A stretch of DNA of 64,000 nt from SpSt-539 sp964549445 (GTDB lineage Bacteria; Planctomycetota; Phycisphaerae; UBA1845; UTPLA1). A program made the translations under genes and the position numbers. Positions 54,483 to 62,742 of the stretch are shown piece by piece. The stretch lies in contig CAZJVS010000010.1 in NCBI GenBank assembly GCA_964549445.1, forward strand, positions 1 through 64,000. Direction: 5' to 3'. A model generated the notes under the pieces. It did not search any database. It was given only the letters and a program-made list of their open reading frames with translations, and was not told the origin of the DNA. Each line of letters begins with the position of its first letter. Within the stretch, counting starts at the first letter, position 1.

Positions 54483-54985
54483 ACGACGCCGTGATCCATC
54501 GGATCGGAATCGGCACCGACCTGCACCGTCTGGAGCCGGGCCGCCGACTCATCCTTGGCGGGATCGACATCCCCTTCGAGAAAGGCCTCGCCGGCCACAG
54601 CGACGCCGATGTCCTCCTGCACGCCGTCACCGACGCGATCTGCGGCGCGGCCGGCCTGCCCGACATCGGCGAACTATTCCCCGACACCGACCCGGCTTAC
54701 CGCGGCGCCGACAGTTCGAAACTTCTCGTCGCCTCCCTGCAACGTGTCCACGCCCTCGGCTACGATGTCGCCTGCGTGGATGTTGTCATCCACGCCGAGC
54801 GGCCGAAGTTGTCGCCTTACAAGGAATCGATCCGCCGCCGCCTCGCCGAATTGCTGCGGGTGGATGCCGCTCGCGTGTCGATCAAAGCCAAGACGAACGA
54901 AGGGCTCGACGCTGTCGGTCGAGGCGAAGCCATCGCCGCCACCGTCGTCGCCGGCCTGACCCGGAGGGAGTTTTCAACCGCATGA
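54479..54985 (+). CDS. ispF: 2-C-methyl-D-erythritol 2,4-cyclodiphosphate synthase
   Basis: IspF closes the MEP pathway ring. The 168-residue product carries the metal and active-site motifs GIGTDLHRLEPG (Asp, His) and GHSDADVLLHAVTDAICGAAGLPDIGELFPDT, and the C-terminal KAKTNEGLDAVGRGEAIAATVV. The family's usual length is about 160. It is coupled by ATGA to dapF and to cysS. The order ispF-cysS is common. Confidence 0.97.
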   Translation: MNDAVIHRIGIGTDLHRLEPGRRLILGGIDIPFEKGLAGHSDADVLLHAVTDAICGAAGLPDIGELFPDTDPAYRGADSSKLLVASLQRVHALGYDVACVDVVIHAERPKLSPYKESIRRRLAELLRVDAARVSIKAKTNEGLDAVGRGEAIAATVVAGLTRREFSTA

Positions 54986-56493
54986 CGCTGCGGGTTTACA
55001 ACACGCTCAGCCGCGAGAAGGAACTCTTCGAGCCGGTCGTCCCCGGCAAGGTCGGAATGTACCTGTGCGGTCCGACGGTCTACAAGCCCTCGCACATCGG
55101 CCACGCCGTCGGCCCGGTCATTTTTGACGTCGTAAAGCGGTACCTCAGCTACAAGGGTTACCAGGTCCGCTGGGTCGTCAACATCACCGACGTCGAGGAC
55201 AAGATCATCGCCGAAGCCCACGCCCAGGGACGCGACGTCATGGACCTGGCCCGCGACATCGAACGTCAATACATCGACGGTCTGAGTCGGCTCGGCGTCC
55301 GTTCGATCGACGCCCTGCCGCGCGCCAGCGACTACATACCCGGCATGATCGAACACATCGCCGCGCTGATCGAAAAGGGCTACGCCTACGCGGTCGACGG
55401 CGACGTCTATTTCAACGTCGAACGCGATCAGGACTATGGAAAGCTCTCCAAGCGCCGTCCGGACGAACAGCTCTCCGGCACGCGCGACGGCCTCGTCGAC
55501 AGGGGCAAGCGCGGCCCCGGCGACTTTGCCCTCTGGAAGGCCGCGAAGACCGACGAGCCGCCGGCCGTCAAGTTCGAATCGCCGTGGGGCGCCGGCCGTC
55601 CGGGGTGGCACATTGAATGCTCTGTCATGAGTGCCAAGCTCCTCGGCGAGACGTTCGACATTCACGGCGGCGGCATGGACCTGCTCTTCCCGCACCACGA
55701 AAACGAGATCGCGCAGTCCGAGTCACTGACCGGAAAGCCGCTCGCCAAGTACTGGATGCATAACGGCCTCACGCGCTTCAACACCAAGAAAATCTCCAAG
55801 TCCGACGGCCAGATGCAGCGCGTCATGACCGACTTGCTGATCAGTAACCTGTTGTTGAAGTATCCCGCCGAGTTGCTGCGATTCCTGATCCTCTCGTCGC
55901 ACTACCGGGCGCCGATCGATTTCTCACCCGAGACGATCGACGCCGCCCGCAAGGGGCTTTCCACCTTTCACCGCCTCTTCGAGCGAATCGAGCGCGTTAC
56001 TGGTGCGAGTCCGTTCCAGTCCGCCGGTCGAATCGAGCAGGCCCGCGACAAGGCGACCGCGCCGGCCGACGCCGCCTTTATTGAGGAAATCCTCGGCGAA
56101 CAAGTGCGCTTCCTCGAAGCGATGGACGACGACTTCAACACCGCCGGCGCCATCGGTGTCCTCTTTGACCTCGCCGGGCGGATCAATCGGTTCATCGAAC
56201 AAAGTCGCCTCGACGTCACCCGCGATGATCGCCTCGGGGCCCTCGTGGCCGGCGCGAGCGGTACGCTCATGCTCGTGGGTCACCTTCTCGGCCTCTTCGA
56301 GCAGCCGCCGCAAACGCAGTCCGTCGGCGGCGACGAGTTGACCGGCGATCTCGTCGAGCTGTTGATTGACGTCCGCGCCATGTCGCGCAAGGCGAAGCAG
56401 TTCGAAATCGGCGACGCGATTCGCAAGCGACTCGATGACCTCGGGGTCATCCTCGAAGACCACGCCGACGGCACTTCCTGGCGGCGCAAGTAG
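54982..56493 (+). CDS. cysS: Cysteinyl-tRNA synthetase
   Basis: The 503-residue class I synthetase has the zinc Cys in YLCGPTVY, a HIGH-type motif PSHIGHAVG, the zinc ligand block GWHIECSVMS, PHHENEIAQSE and the KMSKS motif KKISKSDG. It begins at ATG 54982, overlapping the ispF stop. A much longer in-frame upstream region is the shadow of ispF. Confidence 0.98.
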   Translation: MTLRVYNTLSREKELFEPVVPGKVGMYLCGPTVYKPSHIGHAVGPVIFDVVKRYLSYKGYQVRWVVNITDVEDKIIAEAHAQGRDVMDLARDIERQYIDGLSRLGVRSIDALPRASDYIPGMIEHIAALIEKGYAYAVDGDVYFNVERDQDYGKLSKRRPDEQLSGTRDGLVDRGKRGPGDFALWKAAKTDEPPAVKFESPWGAGRPGWHIECSVMSAKLLGETFDIHGGGMDLLFPHHENEIAQSESLTGKPLAKYWMHNGLTRFNTKKISKSDGQMQRVMTDLLISNLLLKYPAELLRFLILSSHYRAPIDFSPETIDAARKGLSTFHRLFERIERVTGASPFQSAGRIEQARDKATAPADAAFIEEILGEQVRFLEAMDDDFNTAGAIGVLFDLAGRINRFIEQSRLDVTRDDRLGALVAGASGTLMLVGHLLGLFEQPPQTQSVGGDELTGDLVELLIDVRAMSRKAKQFEIGDAIRKRLDDLGVILEDHADGTSWRRK

Positions 56494-56519
56494 CGCCGCC
56501 CGCGCCGCCGGAGCCCGCC

Positions 56520-56996
56520 ATGCACATCCTTGGCATCGATCCCGGCTTACAGCGGTGCGGATACGCCATCATCGCCGGAACCAACAAGCGCATCCTCGAC
56601 GCCGGTATTATCGCTACGACGCCGCGGGCGACGCTGCCCGAGCGCCTGCACGAACTTGAACAGGGTCTCGACCAGCTCTTTGCCAACCACCAAATTGCTC
56701 GCGTCGCCGTCGAAGATCTCTACGCCCACTACAAACACCCTCGCACGGCAATCCTCATGGGCCACGCCCGCGGCGTCGTTCTGCTCGCCGGGGCGCGGCG
56801 CGGCGTCCCGGTCGAATCCATCGGCGCTACCCAGATCAAGAAGGCCCTCACCGGCAACGGCCACGCCGGCAAGCGCCAGGTCCAGCGGGCGATCATGCTG
56901 ACCGTCGGTCTGACCAAAATGCCCGAACCCCCCGACGTCGCGGATGCCATCGCTGTCGGACTGGCCGCCGCGCTCAATAATCACGCCGACCGCTGA
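56520..56996 (+). CDS. ruvC: Crossover junction endodeoxyribonuclease RuvC
   Basis: The 158-residue Holliday junction resolvase has catalytic acids Asp7 (GIDPGLQRCGYA), Glu65 (AVEDLY), Asp139 and Asp142 (PDVADAIAVG). GGAG precedes the ATG. RuvA and RuvB are encoded 38 kb away, so the operon is split. Confidence 0.97.
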   Translation: MHILGIDPGLQRCGYAIIAGTNKRILDAGIIATTPRATLPERLHELEQGLDQLFANHQIARVAVEDLYAHYKHPRTAILMGHARGVVLLAGARRGVPVESIGATQIKKALTGNGHAGKRQVQRAIMLTVGLTKMPEPPDVADAIAVGLAAALNNHADR

Positions 56997-57100
56997 AAAC
57001 CCCCGCCAATTCGCGATTTGCGATTTTTGGTGAACTTTTCGGCCTGCTCGCGATACCAATATGCTGCCGCCGCCGGTTTTACCCGGCGGTGAGGAGTGTC

Positions 57101-57604
57101 ATGGTCGCGCAACGCTCACAACTCAAGTTGCTCTACGAAGCCCACGCACCTGAGTTGCTGCGTTTTCTGCGACGACAGGCGTTCGACACCGCCGAAGCCG
57201 AAGACCTGCTGCAAGAGACATTCGTCCAGGCCGCCCGGCACGAATCCCGTCTCGCCGACGCTGCCTCGCCCAGGGCGTGGCTCTACGCCGTCGCCCGAAA
57301 CGTCACCGGCTCGATCCGCCGCCGCGTCCTGCGTCTACGCCGGCGACCGCTCGCCGACGACCTTCCCGCCCCGGCCGAAGCGGACGCCGATCCACGCGTC
57401 GAACAGATGCGCCGCGCCATTGCCCGCATCGCACCGCAGCTCCGCGAGACGCTCGAACTTCGCCTGAACGCCGACTTGAGTTACGCCGAAATCGCCGAGG
57501 CTCTCGATGTCCCGATCGGCACCGTGCGCTCGCGCCTCAGTCACGCAGTTCAGCAGCTTACCGATCTCATGCACCCCTCGAATGCGGAGGACCCGGCCCG
57601 ATGA
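57101..57604 (+). CDS. ECF-type RNA polymerase sigma factor
   Basis: The 168-residue sigma-70 group 4 protein starts at the ATG with GAGGAG upstream, four codons inside the longest frame. Region 2 is LLYEAHAPELLRFLRRQAFDTAEAEDLLQETFVQAARH. Region 4 is LRETLELRLNADLSYAEIAEALDVPIGTVRSRLSHAVQQL. It couples by ATGA to the next gene, probably its anti-sigma factor. The class among ECF groups cannot be assigned by eye. Confidence 0.93.
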   Translation: MVAQRSQLKLLYEAHAPELLRFLRRQAFDTAEAEDLLQETFVQAARHESRLADAASPRAWLYAVARNVTGSIRRRVLRLRRRPLADDLPAPAEADADPRVEQMRRAIARIAPQLRETLELRLNADLSYAEIAEALDVPIGTVRSRLSHAVQQLTDLMHPSNAEDPAR

Positions 57605-58086
57605 AACCGCAAACCCTCAACCAACTCATCGTCGATCGCGCCGCCGGGCAGATGGACACGGACGTCGCCGAACTCCTCGACGCCTATCTCTTTCACGACG
57701 CACCGGCCGCACGTCGCCTGAGTGAGTATCGCGATACGATCTCGCTCGCAGCCCGATTTCTTCGAGATGACGTACCAACCGCCGCCGTGCCGCAGTTCCC
57801 CGCCGCCCGTATCGCCGCGGCGAACCAACGCCGCGTCGTCGCCGGCTGGCTCCGTCCCGTGGCCGTCGCCGCGGGTCTCGCGCTGGCATTCCTCACCGGG
57901 ATGAAGTGGAATCCCCCCGCGCGGCCGTTTGACACACCGGCCATCGTCGCCGCCGTCGAGCCCACTGGCGGCTTCTGGGCGGCCGATAGCGTCCGTGCCG
58001 CCATGGCCGATCGCCGTTCTGTCGAATCAAACAAAGTCCACTGGTCCTCGCCCTTGCGATGGCCGCAAATCGGAGGTCAATCATGA
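57601..58086 (+). CDS. Probable membrane anti-sigma factor without zinc motif
   Basis: The 161-residue protein has an N-terminal soluble region of about 80 residues (QLIVDRAAGQMDTDVAELLDAYL), a membrane helix about 84-102 (AVAAGLALAFLTGM) and a short extracytoplasmic tail. It lacks the HxxxCxxC zinc anti-sigma motif; there is no Cys at all. The anti-sigma role is inferred from the ATGA overlap with the ECF sigma and the single membrane span. It overlaps the lipoprotein gene by ATGA. Confidence 0.65.
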   Translation: MKPQTLNQLIVDRAAGQMDTDVAELLDAYLFHDAPAARRLSEYRDTISLAARFLRDDVPTAAVPQFPAARIAAANQRRVVAGWLRPVAVAAGLALAFLTGMKWNPPARPFDTPAIVAAVEPTGGFWAADSVRAAMADRRSVESNKVHWSSPLRWPQIGGQS

Positions 58087-59504
58087 ATTCCGCAAACTGC
58101 CGAAGAATCCTGATCGCCGCCTCGTTGGCCGCTCTCGCCGGCTGCATCCCTGAGAAGCGAGTCGTCTGGTCGCCTGACAGTTCGCGCGCCGCGGTCATCG
58201 CCGCCGATGGCCTGCACCTCTGCGCGCCCGATGGCGCACTCAGCAAGCCCCTCCTGGCCGGCGCTCGCCGCGTCGCCTGGTTCCCGGATAGCAAGCGGCT
58301 GCTCGTCCTTCACACGACGAAGGCCAAGACCTGGTCCGATGTTGAGAAGCTACTCACCCCCGCGCAGCGGGACTCCGTCGCCGCCTCCGCAAAGGAACTT
58401 CGCGAACAGGTCCTCGCCTTCAACGGTTCGTGGGACAAGTTCAAGCCCCGCTTTGCCCGCCCGCTCACCGGCGGCGAACAGGCCGCCGCGCTGATCTACC
58501 TGCGCGATAAGCTCGGTGAAGGTCTCGCCAAGCACGTGGGTGCCACATGGAAGGACTTCGAGCAGATGGAGCTCGATGTCTGGAACGCTCAGGTGTTCGA
58601 CGCTGCCGCCGACTCGATCACGGCCGGCAAGTCGCTCGTCGTCTCGATCGACGAGCTACAATCCCCCTCCGTCGCCCCGAACGCGAAGCTTGTCGCAATC
58701 GCTCGCCCGCGCGGCGCGGGTGATAGTCCGGTGTACGAACTGGTCGTCATCGCAACCGACGCAGCCCCCAACGCGCCCATCCTCGTCGCCGCGAAGAACG
58801 TCTCGCTCAACTATGACTGGAGCCCCGACGGCCGCTCGCTCGCATACATCTACACCGCCAGCTCCAACGAGGAAGACCGTGCGGCAATTCAACTCGGCGC
58901 ACTCGCCACCATCGACGTCGCCGATTCCTCCGGCAAGCTTCTCGCCCAGCCGGCCCGGCAGGACGACCGCGCCGGACTGCTCTTCCAGCAGTTTCTCACT
59001 GTCCGATGGCTGAAAGATGGCCGGCTGCTGTTCTCCTCCTACGAAGCGTCACTTCCGGCGACCACCCGCGACATGCCGCAGCAATGGACACTCTTCGCCA
59101 TCGACCCTCGAATGTCTGCCAGCGTCCTCCGGGTGCTTCCGCGCGACTTCGCCTTTCCGCTCCAGAAGGAGCTGCCCTGGTTCGACGTCAATCCTGACGG
59201 CCGCCGCGTCCTCCTGCCCGGGACGGCCGGTCGTGTCGCGCTCTTCGACCTCGCGACCTCCGAGTCGACCGAGATCGTCGCTGACAACGATCCGGACGGC
59301 GATCTCCGCACGCTGCCGGTCTGGCGCAACAACGACGAGGCCTGCGTGGCTGTTCCGCCCGGCTCCGCAATGGGCACGGCCAGTCGCTGCGAGATCGTCC
59401 TCTGGAAAGACCCGAAGCAAACAAGAATGCTCAGCAAGAACTGGCCGGGTGAAGCAACCGAGAACTGGCTGACCCCCAAGCCCCGCCGCCAAGTTGGCGG
59501 CTGA
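58083..59504 (+). CDS. Beta-propeller-like lipoprotein coupled to a sigma/anti-sigma pair
   Basis: The 473-residue protein has a lipobox LAGC (Cys21). The mature protein has PD40/WD40-like blades, for example VVWSPDSSRAAVIAADG, ARRVAWFPDSKRLLVL, YDWSPDGRSLAYIYT and DVNPDGRRVLLPG, and resembles a TolB-type propeller. It is translationally coupled to the anti-sigma gene. A role as an envelope stress sensor is inference. It converges on the ATP-grasp-like gene. Confidence 0.8.
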   Translation: MNSANCRRILIAASLAALAGCIPEKRVVWSPDSSRAAVIAADGLHLCAPDGALSKPLLAGARRVAWFPDSKRLLVLHTTKAKTWSDVEKLLTPAQRDSVAASAKELREQVLAFNGSWDKFKPRFARPLTGGEQAAALIYLRDKLGEGLAKHVGATWKDFEQMELDVWNAQVFDAAADSITAGKSLVVSIDELQSPSVAPNAKLVAIARPRGAGDSPVYELVVIATDAAPNAPILVAAKNVSLNYDWSPDGRSLAYIYTASSNEEDRAAIQLGALATIDVADSSGKLLAQPARQDDRAGLLFQQFLTVRWLKDGRLLFSSYEASLPATTRDMPQQWTLFAIDPRMSASVLRVLPRDFAFPLQKELPWFDVNPDGRRVLLPGTAGRVALFDLATSESTEIVADNDPDGDLRTLPVWRNNDEACVAVPPGSAMGTASRCEIVLWKDPKQTRMLSKNWPGEATENWLTPKPRRQVGG

Positions 59505-59565
59505 CCACGCTCAGCTGAAACGAGCGGCGCGCGCCGTCGCACGGCAGGAAGGCGGCTTCGGTCCA

Positions 59566-60408
59566 CTACAAGTACGCCCGGATGCCCTCGGCCAGTCTAT
59601 GAATATTCGGGGAGTACTGCTCCGGCGGCACCAGCGGCATTGCCGGCGTTCGATTGGCGTCGTACAGCGCGGCCCGCCCGTTGACCATTGCATAGTCAAA
59701 CTTGCCAAAGTCGAACCCCAGTTCGGCCCGTATCCGCCGCAGATCTTCCGGCACGTCGCCGGCCGGCCCGCGCCCCGCGATGTTGGCCGACTTCACGATC
59801 GGCTCTGGTCCGTAGCACAGCGAGTGCGTCTCCCGATCTCCAAAAAAGATCCACACCCGCAAGTAATACATCCCATCCTTGATCTCCGGCTGGAAACGCT
59901 CGATCACCAGTTCGCGGTTCCCCCACACCCCGCGCGGTACCGCTGCCACGGACTCGTACACCCGGTATTCCATCGAGGGCATCCACGACCGCCGAGTCCA
60001 CGGCATCCAGTCGCGAAGTCGCATGCCGATTCGTGTTCGTAGCGTCCCCTCCGACGCCATTCGCGCCTCGGGCTGCCCGCCGTGATTGCGGTCCGTCTTC
60101 ACGACCACCGGCCCGGCGTATCCGTCTCCCTGCGCCACGATCGCCCGGCTGATTCGCCGTTTCGAGATGTCTGTCACCCGCCCGTTGATCACCCGCGGGA
60201 ACTTCGCTGCCCACGCCACGTATTCCGGCGGCGTGACCGTCAGATCAACGTGCAGGACTGCCAGATCGGCGTCGACATGCTGTCCGGGCCCCGCCAGGAC
60301 GCTGACTCGATGCCCCTCGCGCCGCCACAGTTCGCTAAACGCGTGGACGAAGTACCCCCACCGCTCGAATAGATCGTTTTGATGAACGAGAATCGCAATG
60401 TGCGCCAT
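59566..60408 (-). CDS. ATP-grasp-like protein, paralogue of the gene truncated at the left edge
   Basis: The 280-residue protein starts MAHIAILVHQNDLFERWGYFVHAFSELW, like a preATP-grasp domain. The middle has VVVKTDRNHGGQPE, a Lys plus glycine-loop candidate. The C-terminal half has MYYLRVWIFFGDR and FGKFDYAMVNGRAALYDANRTPAMP, resembling the metal-binding part of ATP-grasp carboxylate-amine ligases. The substrate is unknown. The last residues (LAEGIRAYL) match the tail seen at 1-30. Confidence 0.65.
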   Translation of the reverse strand: MAHIAILVHQNDLFERWGYFVHAFSELWRREGHRVSVLAGPGQHVDADLAVLHVDLTVTPPEYVAWAAKFPRVINGRVTDISKRRISRAIVAQGDGYAGPVVVKTDRNHGGQPEARMASEGTLRTRIGMRLRDWMPWTRRSWMPSMEYRVYESVAAVPRGVWGNRELVIERFQPEIKDGMYYLRVWIFFGDRETHSLCYGPEPIVKSANIAGRGPAGDVPEDLRRIRAELGFDFGKFDYAMVNGRAALYDANRTPAMPLVPPEQYSPNIHRLAEGIRAYL

Positions 60409-60480
60409 TCACCGATGATAGCAAGCGGCAAGAGACGGGCGCAAGGGCAGTACAACCGCTCGATCCAGGACATTCGCCAA

Positions 60481-61779
60481 CTAGCGAGGGCGAATGGGCA
60501 AAACGTCGGCAAGGATCAGCGTGATGTCGTCCAGTTTCGCCGGGTCGATCTTGCTGGCTTCGAGGTGACGAGTGACGGCGGCGACAAATTTTTCCGGAGG
60601 TTGTCTCGCAGCGGCGAGGATCGGAACGGCGACTTCACGCGGCTCGCCGTCCTTTTGGATGGGAGAAAACAGGACTGACTCAAGGCCGTCACTGAAAACG
60701 AGCAAGCGATGTCCGGGGCATAGTTGGACTTCGCGCTCCGCGAACTCCTGATTCGGAAAGATTCCCACCAGGCAGCCATCGCCGTTGATGTCGGTCGCAC
60801 GCCCGTCGGGGTCAAACAGGATGGGCGGAGGGTGGCCGCCGGAGGCGTAGCGGAGTCGCATCGACGCAGTATCGATGACGCCGTACCAGGCGGTGATGAA
60901 CTGGGAGTCGGGGAGCTGCTGTGCAGCGAGAGACTCGTTCAGACGACGGAGGACGTTGCCCGGCTGCATGAGCTGCGTGGCCCAGGCCGGCTCGCCGTCG
61001 GAGCGGCTCATCTGGATCGCGTTTTTTATCATCATGGTGAGCAGCCCGGCCGCGACGCCGTGCCCGACCGCATCGGCGACGTAGAGGCCGATGTGGTGGG
61101 CGTCGAGTCGAAACACGTCAAAGGTGTCGCCGCTCACCCAGCCGCAAGGACGGAAGAGCGTATGGAAGCGAACCGGTCCATCGTTCGGGAGCTCGCGCGG
61201 CAGAAAGTCGCGCTGCAACCGTGAGGCGAGGCGGAGTTCGTGGTTGATGTCGTCGAAGTGACGCTCGAGCTGGTCGCCCAGGTACTCCATCGTGGTGAGC
61301 TCGAGGTCGAGCTGCCGCAGCACCGGCCGCAAGTGCGACAGGGCGAGGCAAACGCCGCGCAGAACGTCGCGCGAGGCATTTGGTGGAACGCAGACCACTC
61401 CAATGACGAAGCCGGAGAACGCCCAGGGTCGGTCGGTAATGACGGCGGCGCCAATGCGGTGGCGGCGAAGGTGTGTCAGCAGCTTGTCAAAATGTGTGCC
61501 GTGACCGTTTCCATTCGTGTACGCGGGATGTGGGTCGTCGATCAGGATTGCGACGTCGATTTGCTTGAGGACCGCGGGATCGTCGAATGAATCGACAGCC
61601 AGCGGGACGACTTCGCACCACTCATTGGCACCGACGAGGTCGCTGACAATTCGCGGGTCGGTCGCGCCGAATCCAACCAGCGCGGCATGCACGATCGCTG
61701 GAGCGGATTGGGGCGGAGTCGCGGTGGGGCCGGTAGGCGATTCGACGAGCGTTGGGGCTGAAGAGACGATTTGCGTCAT
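60481..61779 (-). CDS. PP2C-type serine phosphatase (SpoIIE/RsbU-like)
   Basis: The 432-residue protein has a C-terminal SpoIIE domain with VSGDTFDVFRLDAHHIGLYVADAVGHGVAAGLL (metal-binding Asp residues), RYASGGHPPPILF and LLVFSDGLESVL. A coiled linker, QLERHFDDINHELRLASRLQRDFLP, precedes it (about 176-200). The N-terminal 150 residues may be a receiver-like or PAS-like sensor. They contain DVAILIDDPHP, but I cannot confirm it. Such phosphatases act in partner-switching pathways; no anti-sigma antagonist gene is adjacent. Confidence 0.9.
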   Translation of the reverse strand: MTQIVSSAPTLVESPTGPTATPPQSAPAIVHAALVGFGATDPRIVSDLVGANEWCEVVPLAVDSFDDPAVLKQIDVAILIDDPHPAYTNGNGHGTHFDKLLTHLRRHRIGAAVITDRPWAFSGFVIGVVCVPPNASRDVLRGVCLALSHLRPVLRQLDLELTTMEYLGDQLERHFDDINHELRLASRLQRDFLPRELPNDGPVRFHTLFRPCGWVSGDTFDVFRLDAHHIGLYVADAVGHGVAAGLLTMMIKNAIQMSRSDGEPAWATQLMQPGNVLRRLNESLAAQQLPDSQFITAWYGVIDTASMRLRYASGGHPPPILFDPDGRATDINGDGCLVGIFPNQEFAEREVQLCPGHRLLVFSDGLESVLFSPIQKDGEPREVAVPILAAARQPPEKFVAAVTRHLEASKIDPAKLDDITLILADVLPIRPR

Positions 61780-61881
61780 GGCGATTCAAGACACGGGTTA
61801 CCGGACCGCGTTGGATCGGTCGTTCATTCTCGGGCCTGCCGGCCTCGCGCGGCGCGGCTCCGTATGAGTAGGGTCGGCGGG

Positions 61882-62400
61882 TCAGGGGTTGGAGTTGAGA
61901 ACAGACGGCGGAAAATCGACGTGGTCGCCGCTGGCAATGCTTCGGGCCGCCAATTCTCCGGAGCGCAATTCGAGGGCGTACTTGGCGGGTTCGATCGAGG
62001 AGTAGGTGGATTCGTCGAGTGCCTTCATGGTGAGCGTTCGGACGATCGTGCCGTCGCTGCGGATGTAGGCGATATCGAGCGGGATGATGGTGTTCCGCAT
62101 CCAGAAGCCGAGGACCTGATCGTAGGGGAAGATGAAGAGCATTCCGCGGTTGTTGGGAAGCTCGGCTTCCGTGACGTTCATCAGTCCGCGTGAAGTCTCC
62201 TGCGGAGTGCGGGCGAGCCAGACGGTGTAGGTCTGCTTCTGGCCGGCGTGATTGGTGATGGTGACGTCGGCCGTCGCCATGGCCGCGAGGTTGTTCTTTT
62301 CGGAGGAGCCGCGCGGGAGACTCTCGTTGCAGGCAAAGAGGGCAGCGGCACCAGACATGACTATTAACAGCCGAACGCGACCAATTTTATGGCGAACCAT
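61882..62400 (-). CDS. DUF192 lipoprotein
   Basis: The protein is about 172 residues from ATG 62400 (a TTG ten codons earlier is possible). It has a lipobox FACN. The DUF192 domain is VWLARTPQETSRGLMNVTEAELPNNRGMLFIFPYDQVLGFWMRNTIIPLDIAYI..DGTIV. The domain is widespread and of unknown function. It is probably periplasmic and membrane anchored. The divergent small gene and mutS2 lie beyond. Confidence 0.9.
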   Translation of the reverse strand: MVRHKIGRVRLLIVMSGAAALFACNESLPRGSSEKNNLAAMATADVTITNHAGQKQTYTVWLARTPQETSRGLMNVTEAELPNNRGMLFIFPYDQVLGFWMRNTIIPLDIAYIRSDGTIVRTLTMKALDESTYSSIEPAKYALELRSGELAARSIASGDHVDFPPSVLNSNP

Positions 62401-62496
62401 TGTACGGTTAGCATAGCATTTGCACGGCAAGTTGGCGATTGTCAGGATCAGTCGCAGCCCGTGCTCGCCGCGAGACGGATGTCCGCGATTAGACGC

Positions 62497-62691
62497 ATGA
62501 GTGCATCAAAGACATATGCTCTTGTCTTCGCCGCACTGCTATTCGGCTTCGGCGGCTGGCTATTGTGGCTGAGTTGGGATTTTCCAGGGCCGCTACTTCG
62601 AATGGTCGGGGGAGCGGTCATTATTCTCGCTGCCGTCCTCACGATTTCGACTTTTGTGGGAGCAAGTTTTCGCGGGCGCAATCGCACGTAG
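62497..62691 (+). CDS. Small two-helix membrane protein
   Basis: The 64-residue protein has two hydrophobic helices (about 5-25 and 33-52, LLRMVGGAVIILAAVLTISTFVG) and a basic end. The start is uncertain: ATG 62497 or 62479, and neither has a strong ribosome binding site. The conserved hydrophobic pattern is the main support. It precedes mutS2 by about 50 bases. Confidence 0.45.
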   Translation: MSASKTYALVFAALLFGFGGWLLWLSWDFPGPLLRMVGGAVIILAAVLTISTFVGASFRGRNRT

Positions 62692-62742
62692 ACGTGGCTG
62701 TGCTGAGCAGGTCCTTTCAGATCGCGTGGGGTCGGTCGTACA

